Below are positions 13,401 to 49,593 of a stretch of DNA of 64,000 nt, piece after piece (position 1 is the first letter of the stretch; every line of letters begins with the position of its first letter). The notes under the pieces were generated by a model, which worked only from the letters and a program-made list of their open reading frames with translations, was not told the DNA's origin and searched no databases. The position numbers were made by a program, and so were the translations under genes. The stretch covers positions 146,501 through 210,500 of the forward strand of contig OX453274.1 of the NCBI GenBank assembly GCA_949710005.1, given 5' to 3'. Source of the DNA: Ricordea florida (taxonomy: Eukaryota; Cnidaria; Anthozoa; Corallimorpharia; Ricordeidae).

Positions 13401-16400
13401 TGACAGAAACTGAAAATTACGAATTAAAATCAAACCAGCAACCCAAGATCTCTTACTCTATAGGAGCTCAATTTTACGAGTAAAAGACACATTCGCAGTT
13501 ACAAAAACTCAGTTTTGTGAGCCTAGCGAATCATAGGAGTGCGCATGTTATAATCGAAATAAACTTTTGATTACCGGTAATTATCATGACGCCGGCTTAT
13601 GTCAACCTCATTGGCGGATTTACAAAACTCAGTGTTCTCAGTCTTCAGATAGAAATTACAAGTTACAACTTGTTTCTTTCGAGGTCAAGAACTCTTTTAC
13701 AATTTAAATTTTGATCGCTAAAATTAGTCCGTGTGGAAGTAGTAATTGTGGAGGTCATTTGAACCGCGTAATGAAAATGCAAGAATTTCAATAATCCGCA
13801 GATGAAGACGAGTTGAAGGCGAATTTTGTATCAAGAAAATGCAAAAGAATTCTCTGAAAAGATATCTCGTGTTTCAGAAACATGCTGACCTAAAAATAAC
13901 GTCGGCTGCAGACTTAATATTACGGAAGGTAAAATAATTTCTTCAACAGTCATAGTTAAGAAATCCCGGACATTCTAATTATGAGAACTCTGTTTATAGC
14001 CATTTTAGCCACTAAACAAAGGGAGGAAGAAAACCCCGAGGGCTTCCCAACATTAATGATCAGCTATTGCAAGGTTTTCGAGTTAAGCGATTAAGTTTTA
14101 GACTGATACTGAATAATTATGACTGCTAAACCTCCCTGACAAATCGATATGCGCCAAATGTTCGTGACTTTACCAGGGTGAAGGCATATGTGAAGGGATG
14201 TGGAAAATTTATTCCAAATCTTATCCGATTATATTTAGAGCTTTCCGAAAATAAAAAAAAAATTGAAATGAACGTATAATAGATGTTAACAGTTGGTTAA
14301 GCACGTAAGTTGAAGACTAAAGGAAACAATGTAGAAAGCTTCCTAACGGCAGCTTTTCGGGCAGAGATAGGTAGTGAGTTATGTCCATAACTCAGTGATC
14401 TACTGCCCTGGTGTCCGGCTGGGCATTCAGTCTAAAGCCGGTCATTCTAGCAATCACAGTCTTTCCATTTAACACAACTAGTAACTATTGCCTCTAGCTG
14501 TTAGACAACATAGTATTTCACACTCACCTTCAGTTTTTATCAATGCAACTAGATTGTTCAGTTCGAACCAATTTAACACACAATGTCGACATATTTAATA
14601 AGAGTATACCCACTTGCTTGTCAGTAATACTGTAGGTTCTTTAGTCACAGTTACAGCCACAGTGCATCAGTGGCATATAACTAAACTCTGGTGGTCAAAT
14701 ACCTTGTATCCCTGCTATATAACGTCTCCTTCGAAACGTGTAACAAGCACAGTACTATCAGTTTGGTTGTCCTGTACAAAATTAGTCATTTAAAAAAAGT
14801 GAAAGAAGTTTGTATTCTGCAGGCAGTCCCGAAAAATGTGAAAGGATTGGTTGGATTTTCAGTGGAATGCAGTGCATGATGCAGAGACGTGTACATGCTT
14901 TGCAGCAAGTTGAAAATTGTGTATTGCTTACAGAATTCGGTAGCAAAGCCTCTATTTACCTCTGACGAAAAAGTTCTGACAGAGAACTTGGAACAAGCTT
15001 GTTGCGTGCGGTCAAATACAGATATTTAGCGCAGTTCTTTGAGCGATCCAGCAACACCGGCTACAAAAGGTCTGTCCTCTGCTACTCAGGATTGTATCAG
15101 GATTCTATTCTAAAGATGATTTGCTCTATGGTAAGAGATATACACCAAACCCTTTGGTAGATCTGTGTCATAGAAACTTACACCGTTAGTCAAGCTACAA
15201 TTGTAGTTTGACTTATGAAGCGTGACGCTGACAATGTCCGCCGCCGACCAATCATTGTTCTAGTTGCTTTGAAGCAGCAAACCTCTCAATGAAAAATTGA
15301 TCAACAATTATGCCGAAAGAAGTTAGACGCTAAAAAGAAATTATTTTCCTTTGAGAAACTGTGAAAGCATGCTAAGCTGATGAATACGATAGGAAACGTT
15401 CCCGCAAATAGTTTGTAAAAAAATACTAAAAATTATACATGTACACACGCTGCCAGAAATTTGTATGACTATCATTGCCTTCAGTGGGTTGTTTCTGTGA
15501 CATATTGGCACGAAACTCCTGCAGAAAATATTGTGGAATATTTTTGTTCCTCGTAATCTATTCTTAATAATTTCTTCGACATTTTAAACGCATTCTTCTG
15601 CGGCACAAGTCTAGCTAAGCTGAGGCACAGAAGTCCATGCAAACTTATCGGTGTCGGTTTGTATCAGTTGCTTAATGCCTATGCTTGGAAGGTTATGTTT
15701 GGACAAGCCCTTGTACCTGTGATGCTATGCTGATAGTCTGCGGTAGAGTGGAATAAAGTTTTACCGGATAAATTCATACTTTGTTTAAAAAACGAAGCGG
15801 TTACTTTTTTCCTGCTAATACAAGTCTGTTCCAGTTGAATGCTCAATGCAACGACTAAATCGCATTTGGATGAGAATTTTGTTAATTTATTGTGTAATCC
15901 CCATCTCAATTCGGCCGAACGTTTCGTTTTCGTCATTCTTTTTCGATTTACAAACCAGAATGACAGACTAACTTCTCTTGAACGTGTGGCCTTTTTTAAA
16001 ATATAGATTTGCAAGGTACGTATTTGTAATATTTCAATGACCGGCCCCAGAAAAAGATTTTCGTGTGTTTTGGTACACGTATAGAACTAATCAATCAGTG
16101 GTACAATACAGTGATACTTCCAACTGTTTTTAAAGATAAAGTGAGTATTTCAATCGCCAATTCTAGTTCCTTGATCCTTTGTTGTTCGATTGTGATGCTG
16201 TGCTAATTCATTTTGCAACCTCTGCTACGCATTTGCCGTTTTTTCAATACAGGTCAGGAGCTAGTTTGTACCGTGTTTAATAGGATAAGTTTAAAAACCT
16301 TAGGATTTTAAAAACTTGTTTAATACTTGTCTGAAGCCAGGATGATGAGCCTTCAGGACGAACTCTAATGCATCGTAAGACCACAACAAATCCTGGGAAA

Positions 16401-18147
16401 TTGTTGCTCTTTCTAAGAGACATGAAGAGAAGCTATCAATATTCATTTCGGTGTCGGTTATATAACGAGTCAGGTGTTGAAAGAACTTATGCCCATGTCA
16501 TCTCTTCTCCTGCGATACTTTCATTTTTAAACTATATTGCATCTTCACAACTAATGGATAAACTGAGTCAAGATACCAGAAACTCTATCGTACTTGTCAG
16601 TCCGTTCATGCGGTTTGTTGACCCTGTTGTTCTAAATCAGTTAAACAGGCCTCATCAAATCTTACCTAATTACCAGCTAGATTTGTTCTTTCCTTTGCTA
16701 AACTGATTCTGTGAACGCTGCATCAACGTCGATCAGACTCAACCAGTAGTTTCCAGTAAAAGAGAAGATTATTTACCAGGGTAGCAAACTCGGACATAGC
16801 ACACATAGACCGAATAACAACGCTGTTTGAAATAAGCTGCTTATGAACAGTTTGACATTTCCGTTGGTTTACTAGCGCTACCTACCCAAGGCTCTCCTAA
16901 AAACACATCAATGGTTCACAACTCTAGCTTCCCCAGGTAACCTCCGTTTCATCGGCTAAAAGCGCAGTATCCCACCTTACTTATGCTGCCCAAAAGCAAT
17001 TTAACACGCTGCTTTTCATCTATCAAACACACGTTGCATCTTAATGCCTTTGTCAGTAACTGCTGGTGTCCTCTTCAGAAAGAATGTTCTCTCAGAGCTC
17101 CGATTCCTGACCCGCTGTGAAGAAGTCGTTGTGATTGTGGCCAACAGAGACCAATATTGAAATTAATACAATTGAGCAGAGCAGCGGGATGTCCTTAGAA
17201 AACCACAACAATGAATTGCTTCACAATTAAGAGTCAAAATCACTATAAATAGATCTTTAATACTAAAACCGCGAGAAGGGAGCGAGGTGGTTTAATGGTT
17301 AAATGAGTGAAAAGACTATTTGCTTCTTAAGGTCCTTTATCCTTTGTACCATAAAAATCTAAGAAATCTGTATGGCCACAAACTGTTACGTTTGTTTTAC
17401 AACTGATCGCGTTTCAATTAATTTGGAAGCCACCCAATAAATAGAAAGCTGCCCTGGTGCCCTAACTAAAAGCGGAGAGTAATGATAGGTGAATATATTT
17501 GATGGATCAAACTGATCGCTGTATAAACACTAGGAAGACATATTCTAGCTAAGAAGGAAATGGGAGGCTAGGTGATACGGAAGCAAAACGGATTGTGAAC
17601 AGTAAATGAAGCTGAGTGACTTTGTACCTTTTTATTGACATTGAGACATTTAATAATGCTCTTGAGCAGCCTAATCCACCAAATTAAAATATACCTCATT
17701 TTGTGAAAATATTTGAAAATCGACAAAAATAAAGAAGACATCGTGGCAATGATTGATCACCAAACTTATTTAAATAACCTTGTAAAGTAAATGCCTCGGG
17801 TTAAACGCATTTCAGTAAATATCCCAGGTGTATAATGCTTTGTGGAGTTTCAATGTATCAAGACTACAAACTGCCTCATGAATAAAATGTAAATAAAATG
17901 TAACTGGTATTTGAAAGATTTTCGTCCACCAATGTGCCTATACCAGTCTTCTAAACGCTAATCTTCACTATTTGTCTAGACAAAAGGGTTGCATATGAAA
18001 ACTAAGAGTTTGAACTAGAAGCTTAAGGCTTTTACTGATGTCAATCACTATGTTTCACGGACTGAAACAGAGACAAATCCAGCGGGGAGTGGATTGGGTC
18101 GTGACAAAGAAGAAATTGGATAAATCAAACGAGTTGATTAAGTTAGT
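10491..18147. other. Gene-free intergenic stretch between Wnt11 and the zinc-finger gene
   Basis: I read the open frames here (for example about 11.5, 15.7-16.0 and 16.4-16.7 kb). None shows a domain, biased composition or splice continuation that would support a gene. Distal regulatory DNA for Wnt11 is possible but not visible. Confidence 0.4.
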
Positions 18148-18270
18148 TATACCACCGTAAGGTAAAAAGTAGTGTTGACGTTTCGAGCGCCGGTTAGCCC
18201 TTCGTCGGACGCTCCGACGAAGAGCTAACGCTTAAACGTCAGCATCTCCTTTTTACCTTACGGTGGTATA
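18148..18270. mobile_element. MITE with long inverted repeat
   Basis: TATACCACCGTAAGGTAAAA at the left is mirrored by the sequence ending CGGTGGTATA at the right. The two arms meet at a central TTCGTCGGA/TCCGACGAA hairpin. TA at each boundary is compatible with a TA target site. No coding capacity. The preceding ATCAAACGAGTTGAT also precedes the related relic at 46.8 kb. Confidence 0.75.
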
Positions 18271-20917
18271 AAACCATATTAGCTAACCTCTTCAACCGAA
18301 AGTGTCACTTGGAAGTATTAGTTTGAATAATGAAATACAAAACTATTTATTTCGTTAGTAGAACACGTCTGTGCAGTCTACGATACCGATATATCTGAAA
18401 GTCTAGCCACTTGTTTTTTTCTTTTTTGGTTATTGTGTTATGGACCATGAAACATGTAAAAAGTAAGCTTTATCTACTAAACGTTAAGTCGTTTCATGTT
18501 CAAGGAGCAACTCTACCTCAATTTTAGTAAACTGTTCTTTCACTCCCCCGATCTCACTATTAATTCTTCTCGCGTTATCCAAACTTTTCCGTGTACCAGG
18601 GTTGTTAATGAGAAGAATTTAAAGTTAGATCTGTTAATTGATCATGTTTCCCATTCTCATCATCTCCGCACTTGAAAGTTCATTGATACTGCAAGAAGTT
18701 ACGAAGTTACGAACTTCTGAATTTTTTTTTTTTTTGGAAACAAAATAACTTAGCCGTAAGCAACGCCTTTCATAGTTTCGCTCCTTTTTTCTCAGTTTCA
18801 CGTAGCTTCCGAGCAGGTGGAGCTAGCTGTTTGGGTTATGTATCGGATTATGCCGATGAAGGGAAACCTTTCACAAGGAAGAAACAAATCTACAGATGCA
18901 TGCCACTGGTTAATAGCTTAATAATGCTAACATAACAAACAAAATGAGCTGCAGAGTAATGATTTATGGTGAATACCTGTGACACAAGCACAAGTTCTTT
19001 TGTTTTCGTCAAGTCCAACTCTTATCGCAAACGATTTCCAGTTCATTACTGGGAACTAAGCGTTCTATTTCTTGTCTGAATGCATAACTTTTGTGCGTCA
19101 GTATAGTGATAATTACTCAAAGCGTAACGTAATTTAGTTTCGTGCGCAGTTATAGTTACCATTAATTACCACCTTGAAGCGAAACAGCTTTTCTGATTTG
19201 GAGTCTGGTTTTCTTTCCTGCCTTCAGAAGATGAGATGTAAGCTGAACAGTTAGTTGAGTGTAACTTACCTTTAACTGTCGTGCTGCAGCTTAAGTGCTG
19301 CTGCAGATGGACCAAAAGCTACATGTGCTAAGTCACAAGCTTAATAGCCTCTGACAAACGTTAGAAATAGAGTTATGGGTGGCGGAAAGCTGAAACGAGT
19401 GCGATTAAACTGCAGTGGACAGCATGTCTGCTGCTCGCCGCCTTGTCGGGAGCGCTACTAGAAATAAAACGCGAGGTCAAACTGAATGTATCTTATCAGC
19501 TGAGGTCAGCTGCAATAAGCTCCATCTGTGGAAATAAATCTTTTATAGATGTGAAATTTTTTCCTTTCATGGATTTTCTGCCAATTACAATACGTAATGC
19601 ACTAAACCTCTCTCAAAAAACAATTCCCATTAGAACATCGACACTAAGTCTACTATAGAAACAGTCCGAATACCGACAAGTTTATATCTTAATTTTAAAC
19701 TTTTCATAATCCTTGTCGAAAAAAGACTGAAAGGGCGCCAGTCAACACTGCCAAACTGACATTATCATCGAGAAACTAGATATTTGGGCATAATTGAATG
19801 CTTCTACTATCTATGTTGCAGTGATTTACCAAGCTATTGCCAAGGATTTTAAAGCCGCAGAGAGAGTTTTCGACAATTTTGATTGAGCTCGGACAATATA
19901 AGGCACTTCATTATCGTGGTTCCTCACAAAAATCATGTGGTTTTCGGCGAAATTCTTTGATCAGTGCTAGCAAATCACGATCAAGAAAACCCGACTGCTC
20001 TGTTTCCAGCGACCTTAATCTGTCTCCGAGTCACCCTCTTCAGTTTCCATAATGCAGTGTTATTTGTTTCGCCATCGTTATGGCGCAATCGCTATAATTT
20101 ATAAGTACAACATGATTGAATTGTTACAGGAGAGTAAACTATCTAGCCTTTAATTTTCGATCAGTAATATGTTCCAGCCGCCCAACAATCCGAGCGAATT
20201 GACAGACATTTCGTTTTTATTTATCTCCACAGATATTTACAGCACAGATCAAAGATATACTTCATTTTAAAGGGTACAAAATAGACTTTCTAAATATGTA
20301 TATTTCACATTCTAGTAGCCCGTAATATTCCATAAGAACTATAATTTGTATAATGTATGCATACAATTTTCATACATACCCACATAAACCAAGATGGCAG
20401 CCAATTGCTGAAAAAAGTTAAAGTAAAAAAATTTCCTTCTTTATCTGGTATCATTTCTTGCAAATCTGCTTGAAAATTAACATATACAGAATTTAATACA
20501 ATTTAATTTCTATAAGCCATTTTTACAAACAAAAAATCGATGAAAGCTTGTTTTTCAAAATTTTCAGGGGGCTATATGCATACGAGGATGTCTATCAGAA
20601 AATGATGTCATATGATAGAAAAAAAAAACCCTCCTCCATCCCTGCCCACGTTCTCAAGTCAGAATTTAAAAAATCGTTATATATCCGTCACTAAAGTATA
20701 CAAGCTGAAATTCACCAAGTTATTGGGTGCATTCATTTAATTCCTGTGTTCCAAATTTGGAAGCAATCGGAAGTAACGCAATTTTTTGGCGGCTTTTCTA
20801 AATCCGTGAGCCTGCTGGAAATGAGTCAAAAGCTTCTCATCAAGCTCTGTCCGAGAATTGAAGGTAGAAACAGTTGACGCAAGTAAATACGAATTTTTCA
20901 TTCATGGTTTAACAATA
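18271..20917. other. Intergenic, no gene seen
   Basis: AT-rich sequence with a T-run at about 18721-18737 and short unsupported open frames. Nothing else recognisable. Confidence 0.4.
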
Positions 20918-21430
20918 CTTATATAGAGGATATTACATGGCCGCGCGAAGATACGAAATTTCTCTTCGAGTGTTGAAAAATATTTCACGAGTGAGCGCAG
21001 TGAACGAGTGAAATATTTTTTCAACACCAGAAGAGAAATTTCGTATCTCCAAGCGGCCATGTAATGTTCTGTTTATTTTATAGATACTGATGAAATTTCC
21101 ACATAAAACAACTTCGACAAATCTTCCTGGATGCTCTACAAGCTCGGAAAAAATATCGACGTTAAATTTTGGCTGCTCATCGAGAAATTCACCCTTAACC
21201 GAACCGTCTTCGCACCTCGAAGACATTTTTTGAATGAAATTTCAAACGAACCGGCCACTTGCCTGAGCGGGAAGCTCTCTTGTAATTGGCTAATCATGTT
21301 GGTAACCATGGCGACACCAATATCCTCACACTTGAAAGATAAAAATAATATCTTCACTGCGCGCGATGAAGATGATTTTTTCGTCACTGTACTGGAAAAA
21401 TCCTGGTATTTCATCGTTGTCTATATAATA
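20918..21430. mobile_element. Non-autonomous foldback element, about 513 bp
   Basis: Short terminal inverted repeats (CTTATATAG at the left, CTATATAATAA at the right). Just inside the left end is a near-perfect 130-bp palindrome whose arms read ACGAAATTTCTCTTC and GAAGAGAAATTTCGTATC. Overlapping open frames on both strands (about 21131-21607 and 21136-21414) are by-products of this structure and have no domain. Confidence 0.55.
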
Positions 21431-22230
21431 AATAATATTTCTACTTTGTCGGTTGTTTTAACAACTTTTGGCGCAGCCATATTTCATAGGAAAGGTGCCA
21501 CTTTTCTTGGATCAAATTATTTAAAAAAACTAAAAAGGCATCTCTTTAATGTGTACAATGTGTTGATGGTAAAACAATTACATTCAGTTTTCTTTAGCTG
21601 TAAATAAGAACAAGAAACAACACGTTTTGTTGCAACATTAAACAGCTGGCGAAAAAAGCAATTAGATACGGGAAACAAACTTACGCCTTTTCAACTAAAA
21701 CCTAACTGTGACCGAGCACAACGAAGAACGCAATGCAAATACATGTTTTCAAGACAAACAAAGCGCGAAAAATGGGTGCAAGCTGGAGTCGCAATTAGCT
21801 TCTTTCACCGTGAGCTGATTGGTTGAGATTAGGATTGTTAACTCCAATAATTTCTTAACGTTCTAGGAGGGTTTACTCTAGTCCCCTGAAGCTCAGTCAC
21901 TGCCAATAGGCTGACCAAGGCACCCTCGACGTATGTTACTACCTTTCTATTGCTGATTGCTTCAATTCTCAACAACAGCGTATATTGACAGTGCGCATGT
22001 CCATAGAGAAGTTGCACACTCAAGGCTTCTGGCCATATGCGTACGGGGAATTTTTGCCATGGGGGGCGTGAACCATTTGCCCAAAAATTCTCGGAAGTTA
22101 CCCTGAAATTTTTACGAAAGAGTAAAAAAGAAACTAGGGTCATATGATCCAGTAACTTAGGCCTACATATGAAGTGATATCGTATGAGCTCATAAAACAC
22201 GCTAAAAGAAATAGAAAATCTCTCTTCGAG

Positions 22231-22271
<41 letters not shown>

Positions 22272-22572
22272 GAAACTTCTTTAAAAATTGGCTTTGCCCA
22301 AATTTTTCTTTATGCCCAAAAAATGTAAGTTGCCCAAACTTGGTGGGGGGGGGGGGCTGCAACCACCTCCCCCCCGGCCGGTACGTCTATACTTTTGGCA
22401 GTCTGAGAAAGGCATTGCCACGTGTTATTTCGAGGGGAGTGGTGAGGGGGAACCTTCTCACAAGTGTGTTGCTCAGGAAGCAGAAATACAGTCAATTATG
22501 CCAGCAGTTCTTAACCGAATATGTTCAATGTTAGACACTCAACTGAGAAACTCTTGCCAAACTTTCTCTACA
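21431..22572. other. Repeat-rich intergenic DNA 3' of the zinc-finger gene
   Basis: Contains an (AC)n microsatellite at 22233-22267, a G-run at about 22343-22353 and a mirrored C-run near 22369-22376, with GCCCAAA-rich flanks. The open frames here are made by the homopolymers. Confidence 0.5.
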
Positions 22573-22578
22573 TTTATT
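22573..22578 (-). promoter_or_regulatory. Candidate polyadenylation signal of the zinc-finger gene
   Basis: AATAAA on the minus strand, about 360 nt downstream of the stop codon at 22940. The location is plausible; there is no other evidence. Confidence 0.3.
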
Positions 22579-22939
22579 CTTACTTGATAAAACAGTTCGT
22601 GCTCTCAGTAATCTTAGATGTTCATACCTGGATAAGTGTCTGATTAACTTGCCCGAGAAAACTTAAAACTAACAAATTTGCCTCTAACAATTCTCGTCTT
22701 ACTCCTAAAACTCAAATGACGCGATAAAATCTAACACACGCTAGTCACTAAATAACAAGAATTAACGTTATGTACGCTATGTAAGAACCCGACATGTGAT
22801 TGGTGTCAATTCCCCTCGCGTTTGTCTACTGAACTTCCAACAAACTGAAAAGGACGAGAACGGGTTCACATGTAGATAAGAGCCGCGAGGGACTACTGGT
22901 CAGTAGAGCCTGGCTGGAGAGTGGTGAATGAAAAGGTTA

Positions 22940-45945
<23,006 letters not shown>

Positions 45946-45959
45946 CTGGTTGGGATTCG

Positions 45960-46818
45960 TTTAAAATGGCGTCCAAGAAATCTAACCTGAAACGGAGGAC
46001 GCAATAAGCTGATGAGCATTGACAACAGCTCATTCTCGGGGAGATTTTCGTTTCCTAGATATAAATGCTTTGTGCCGTAAAACGTACATCAGAGATGCGT
46101 TAGTGGGTACCATTTCGTCTCTAGAATCTACTAAATTTGATTACCTTGTTTGGCTACGGTGATAGTATCACTGTAGAAAGCACGAGGCGTAAAGGGAAGG
46201 CCCGCCATCTATGTAGGTCACGTGACAATCGATGCGCCAAGTGATTGGTTCAACTGAATCGCTTTGATGAGAAGCGAATATGAAAACTGCGGCATTTATT
46301 GTTCTGTCCAAGTAAGCAGTAAGCCAACTTTGTTCTACTTCTAATTCAGAAAATTTATTTTACTTGAATTAAAAACTTTTGCAGTTCTTTAAACAGGTGA
46401 AGCGGGAATTTTTTGACTCAAGGTGATGCTTGATCCTGTTGGAGCAGCTGTGGTTAGGGGTTACCCGTTTGGTGAAGTGAGCTATTTTACCCTGATCAAG
46501 AGAGCATGATTGCTGGTTTCAGGTTGAGCTGTTTCCTTGGTCCAGTTGATATGGTATTGAGAGAGAGTTCCTGTTGTTCATTGCACGATATGCCAACTGA
46601 AAGGTTTTGTTTGCTACCATATTGTCTATTATTTTGACGATTTTGTCTCCGTATCATTTTTTCAATTATTTATACCAGCTTACGTTGTGCATTCCAATCG
46701 ATGAGATTCTACAGGTTTAAACATCAGGCCAATTTTGCGTAAAAGTAAGAAGGACTTTAAAAAACAGATGGTATGTAATCAGGAATCCAACTCCAAACGT
46801 ATTTCAATAAAAAGTGTT
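45960..46818. other. 5' flank of the zinc-finger gene
   Basis: Contains the 5' UTR and promoter of the zinc-finger gene by position. GCCCGCCATCTATGTAGGTCACGTGAC near 46.2 kb is a local GC-richer patch with an E-box (CACGTG). No gene seen. Confidence 0.35.
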
Positions 46819-46900
46819 GTATCAAACGAGTTGATAACGTAAGCAGCACCAATGCAAGGTTTAAAGGAAGTCAACTTCAGCCCTTCGTCAGAGTGAATGG
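46819..46900 (+). repeat. Relic related to the 18.1-kb MITE
   Basis: Shares ATCAAACGAGTTGAT and AGCCCTTCGTC with the element at about 18.12-18.20 kb, but only one arm is present. Confidence 0.4.
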
Positions 46901-46955
46901 ATGATTAAATACACGAACCGAGCATTGGCTCTAGGTACAGATGCAAAATAATGAT

Positions 46956-47094
46956 AAGATTTCCGCACAGGTCCCTACTTCATTATGCATGCTGTAGTTG
47001 AATTGTCTTGGGAAGTGCGCGTGCAAACATTTCTGAGAACGAAACCGTACGGCTACAGCATGCATAATGAGTAGAGACCTGTGAAGAAATCTTA
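46956..47094. mobile_element. MITE copy 1 of a family present twice in the window
   Basis: Foldback with arms GATTTCCGCACAGGTCCCTA / GACCTGTGAAGAAATC and an inner ATGCATGCTGT/ACAGCATGCAT pair. It shares most of its length with 54804-54933, including GAAGTGCGCGTGCAAACATT, but its right arm has diverged. Confidence 0.75.
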
Positions 47095-47099
47095 CCGAT

Positions 47100-47215
47100 G
47101 TTTTTATCGGGGACCAGGTTTGGTGCAGTGGTGAGAGCTCGCCTTCCACCATTGTGGGCTGAGTTTGTTGGTTCTACTCGGCTACGAGAGGTTTTTCTCC
47201 GGGTACTCCAGTTGT
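47100..47215 (+). repeat. Degraded tRNA-like SINE fragment
   Basis: GTTTGGTGCAGTGGTGAGAG resembles a pol III A box, followed by TCTACTCGGCTACGAGAGG and CTCCGGGTACTCC, which recur in anthozoan repeats as I recall. The B box is not clear. Confidence 0.35.
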
Positions 47216-47220
47216 CCCCT

Positions 47221-49230
47221 CTCCAACAACAACACTTTATTTCACATTTCCATTACAAGGTTTTTTAAAAATAGTTAGTAACTTAGCACAGAATATTGTA
47301 TAATTTACAATTTTATCTAAATATGTATTACGTAGAAGGAAACACCTTGCAGCTAGATAACAGGTCAGTAGTGGCAACTTATACAGCTGATGCGGACCTA
47401 CCTAAACAACTGTAACTACTCCTAAGAATTACTTACAAATACAATATAAGTTACTAATCTATTTACAATAAAATAGAATTTTGCATTCTTAAAAACTTAG
47501 GTCCACTACTAGTAATAAAGTATACATTATCAATATAGAAAACTGATGTCCTTATTGAGGTTTGTTGTTGTTCCCTTGCTAAAAGTTACTTTGAGCCTAG
47601 TTTTATTGCATTTCAGAGTGGCTTTTAATATGTCTATCTTCTCCAAGTCTCTTGTAAATCTGTTGAGAGTTAATTCCCACCACAGAATCTCTGTATGCAA
47701 AGCTATTTCACCTTAACTCTGTACTCTTCCGTTTTACCTCAAGTAATAAACCCTTACGTTTAGATTCAACAAAAGTGAAAAATGGCATTAGTCTACAGCT
47801 AAGACCCTGTTTAACCTTAAAGACCTGAGAACAGCCAATCTACATTTATATATGTATCCTAGATCTTGCCACTTAATATAGTCCAACACTTCACGGTCCA
47901 AAACATTGTGGGACTTTGTGTATGAGTTTTCCTACTTTTATGTGTAAGTTCTCAATTTCAGTTAACTTTGCAACTGAACAGTCACCCCAAACAGAGATGC
48001 AATTGGTTATTTGTGGAATCACTACTTTAAAATAAAATGCCTCCATAAGTTTTGGTGATAGGTGTCGCATTTTCTTTAATACACGATACTGACTGCGAAA
48101 TAGCTTGTGCACCTTTGGCAGTTGCTCTCTCCATGTGAGGTTGTTGTCAATAACCACTCCCAATAATTTTGTCTTATATGTGTGGTCTATTTGTGTATTT
48201 CCACACTGAACAGGCAACAATGGACTCACAAATTGTTTATGCCATATAATCATCACTTCAGATTTTCCAGTATGCAATATCAGCTTATTGAGCTTACACT
48301 AGATACAGATTTCTTCAGAGGCAGTTAAGCTTAAGTAATGGTCCGGCTAAAAGGTAGGCAGGTGAACGGCAAAACTCATTAAAAAGGTGTGAACAGTTAA
48401 TTGTTAATTCCATTTAAATCGCCTGATCTATTGGCTAATACCAAAAAAATCCCGAAAAAACAATGAAGAAAACGTAATTTTTAGACCTTGTCTTTTCCAT
48501 ATCCTTATTTTCTCTCTCTCGACAAAATTTGGCTCTTGTTCTATGCGCCAATTAGCACCACCAAATTAACTGCCATATTGCCGAGCCCTATTGTTTTTCT
48601 GCCTGCTTCTTAGCCGGACCATTACTTAATTATAACATCATCCGGGTTGTCTCTGATAACACAGGCTGTGGTATCATCTGCATGTAAATGAAGTTCAGCT
48701 TCTGTTATGCTCTCTGAAAAGTCCTTTACATAAATCAAGTACAACCTGGGTCCAAGTTGTGAACCTTGCGGGACACCATACTTACCCTGTAACATAGGTG
48801 ATTCCATTTAACTCCACAAATTGGCACTGACTGGATAAATAGCTGTTCAACCACTTTACAAGTTTACCGCTTATTCCACAAGACTGCATTTTGTAAAACA
48901 GAATTTCTGGACAGAGTCAAACGCTTTTTGAAAATCAATAAATATCGTACCAATGACTTTTCCTTTATCTATGTAATATTTTCAAGATTCAGGAAGGTGC
49001 AGCAAAAGTGACTTGGATGAAATGCCCTTTCTATAGCCTCATTGATTTTGGTGTAGTACTTCGTTAAGGTGTGAATCGATAGTTCACAGAGAACTGATTC
49101 TGCTATTTTGCTAGGTATGCTCAACATAGTCAAAGGCCTATAATTTCTACAATCTGTGCTGTCTGCCCCTTTGTGCAAAACTCTGACTTTACCAACCTTC
49201 CACTGACTAGGATATTTGCTTTCAGTATAT
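47221..49230 (-). pseudogene. Decayed LINE with reverse transcriptase, minus strand
   Basis: In minus-strand order: 49178-48969 has CRNYRPLTMLSIPSKIAESV (RT fingers). 48807-48622 has GVPQGSQLGPRLYLIYVKDF and HADDT, where the catalytic box is damaged (AxADD changed to HADD). 48300-47891 has the thumb and C-terminal part (LHTGKSEVMII, LLGVVIDNNLTWREQ, PQITNCISVWGD). The 3' region reaches a TTG-rich tail at about 47223. A 299-bp MITE splits the frame at 48331-48629. Frameshifts and stops make it inactive. Confidence 0.85.
48331..48629. mobile_element. MITE with TTAA ends, nested in the LINE
   Basis: TTAAGTAATGGTCCGGCTAA at the left is mirrored by TTAGCCGGACCATTACTTAA at the right. TTAA at both ends fits a piggyBac-type target site. 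It interrupts the RT frame between NPDDVI and CKLNKLILHTG. Confidence 0.8.
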
Positions 49231-49339
49231 TATTGTTTGGCCAACAAGTATTTTAATTTTTTAGGAAAGCTAGAACTTGAGAGGTTTTTGATATGGGTGG
49301 GGAACTGTTGCCACAATTCAGTTGCCATAGCCAATGTTA

Positions 49340-49593
49340 TGTAATGACATTAATTGAACATTGCAGTTATGTACACAACTTAAGCAGCTGTGAAATTAAA
49401 GCCTGAAAAAAAACTCAGGCCTGAACGGGATTCAAACCCATGACCTCTGCGATACCGGAGCAGTTCTCTACCAACTGAGCTATCAAGCCCACTGGGAGCT
49501 GGTCATATTGTGAGTTCGTAATATACCCGTAGATGAAGAAGAATGATGCAAATGAATATATGAAAGACCATACATTTGAACTGCAGATTAATA
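49340..49593 (-). mobile_element. tRNA-derived SINE unit 1 of a tandem pair
   Basis: Repeats at 49594 with a 254-bp period (GTAATGACATTAATTGA...CAGTTATGTACACAACTTAA). On the minus strand, 49489-49417 folds as a 73-nt tRNA-like unit: acceptor GGCTTGA pairs with TCAGGCC, then TAGCTCAGTTGGTA (D arm) and ATGGGTTTGAATCCCGT (T arm). The D stem and anticodon stem each have a mismatch, and the unit lies within a repeat, so I call it a SINE rather than a tRNA gene. Confidence 0.65.

Noticed and set aside
11530-16706. Several open frames of 75-112 codons (11530, 15679, 16368)
   Set aside because: No domain, no matching splice sites to neighbours and no codon signal; length is expected by chance in AT-rich intergenic DNA.
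21131-21607. 158-codon plus-strand open frame
   Set aside because: Most of it lies inside a foldback repeat and a second long frame overlaps it on the other strand; typical of repeat DNA.
22288-22587. Gly/Pro-rich overlapping frames
   Set aside because: Created by G and C homopolymer runs.
49417-49489. Functional tRNA gene
   Set aside because: Mismatches in the D and anticodon stems, no clear U33, and location in a tandem repeat unit favour a SINE.
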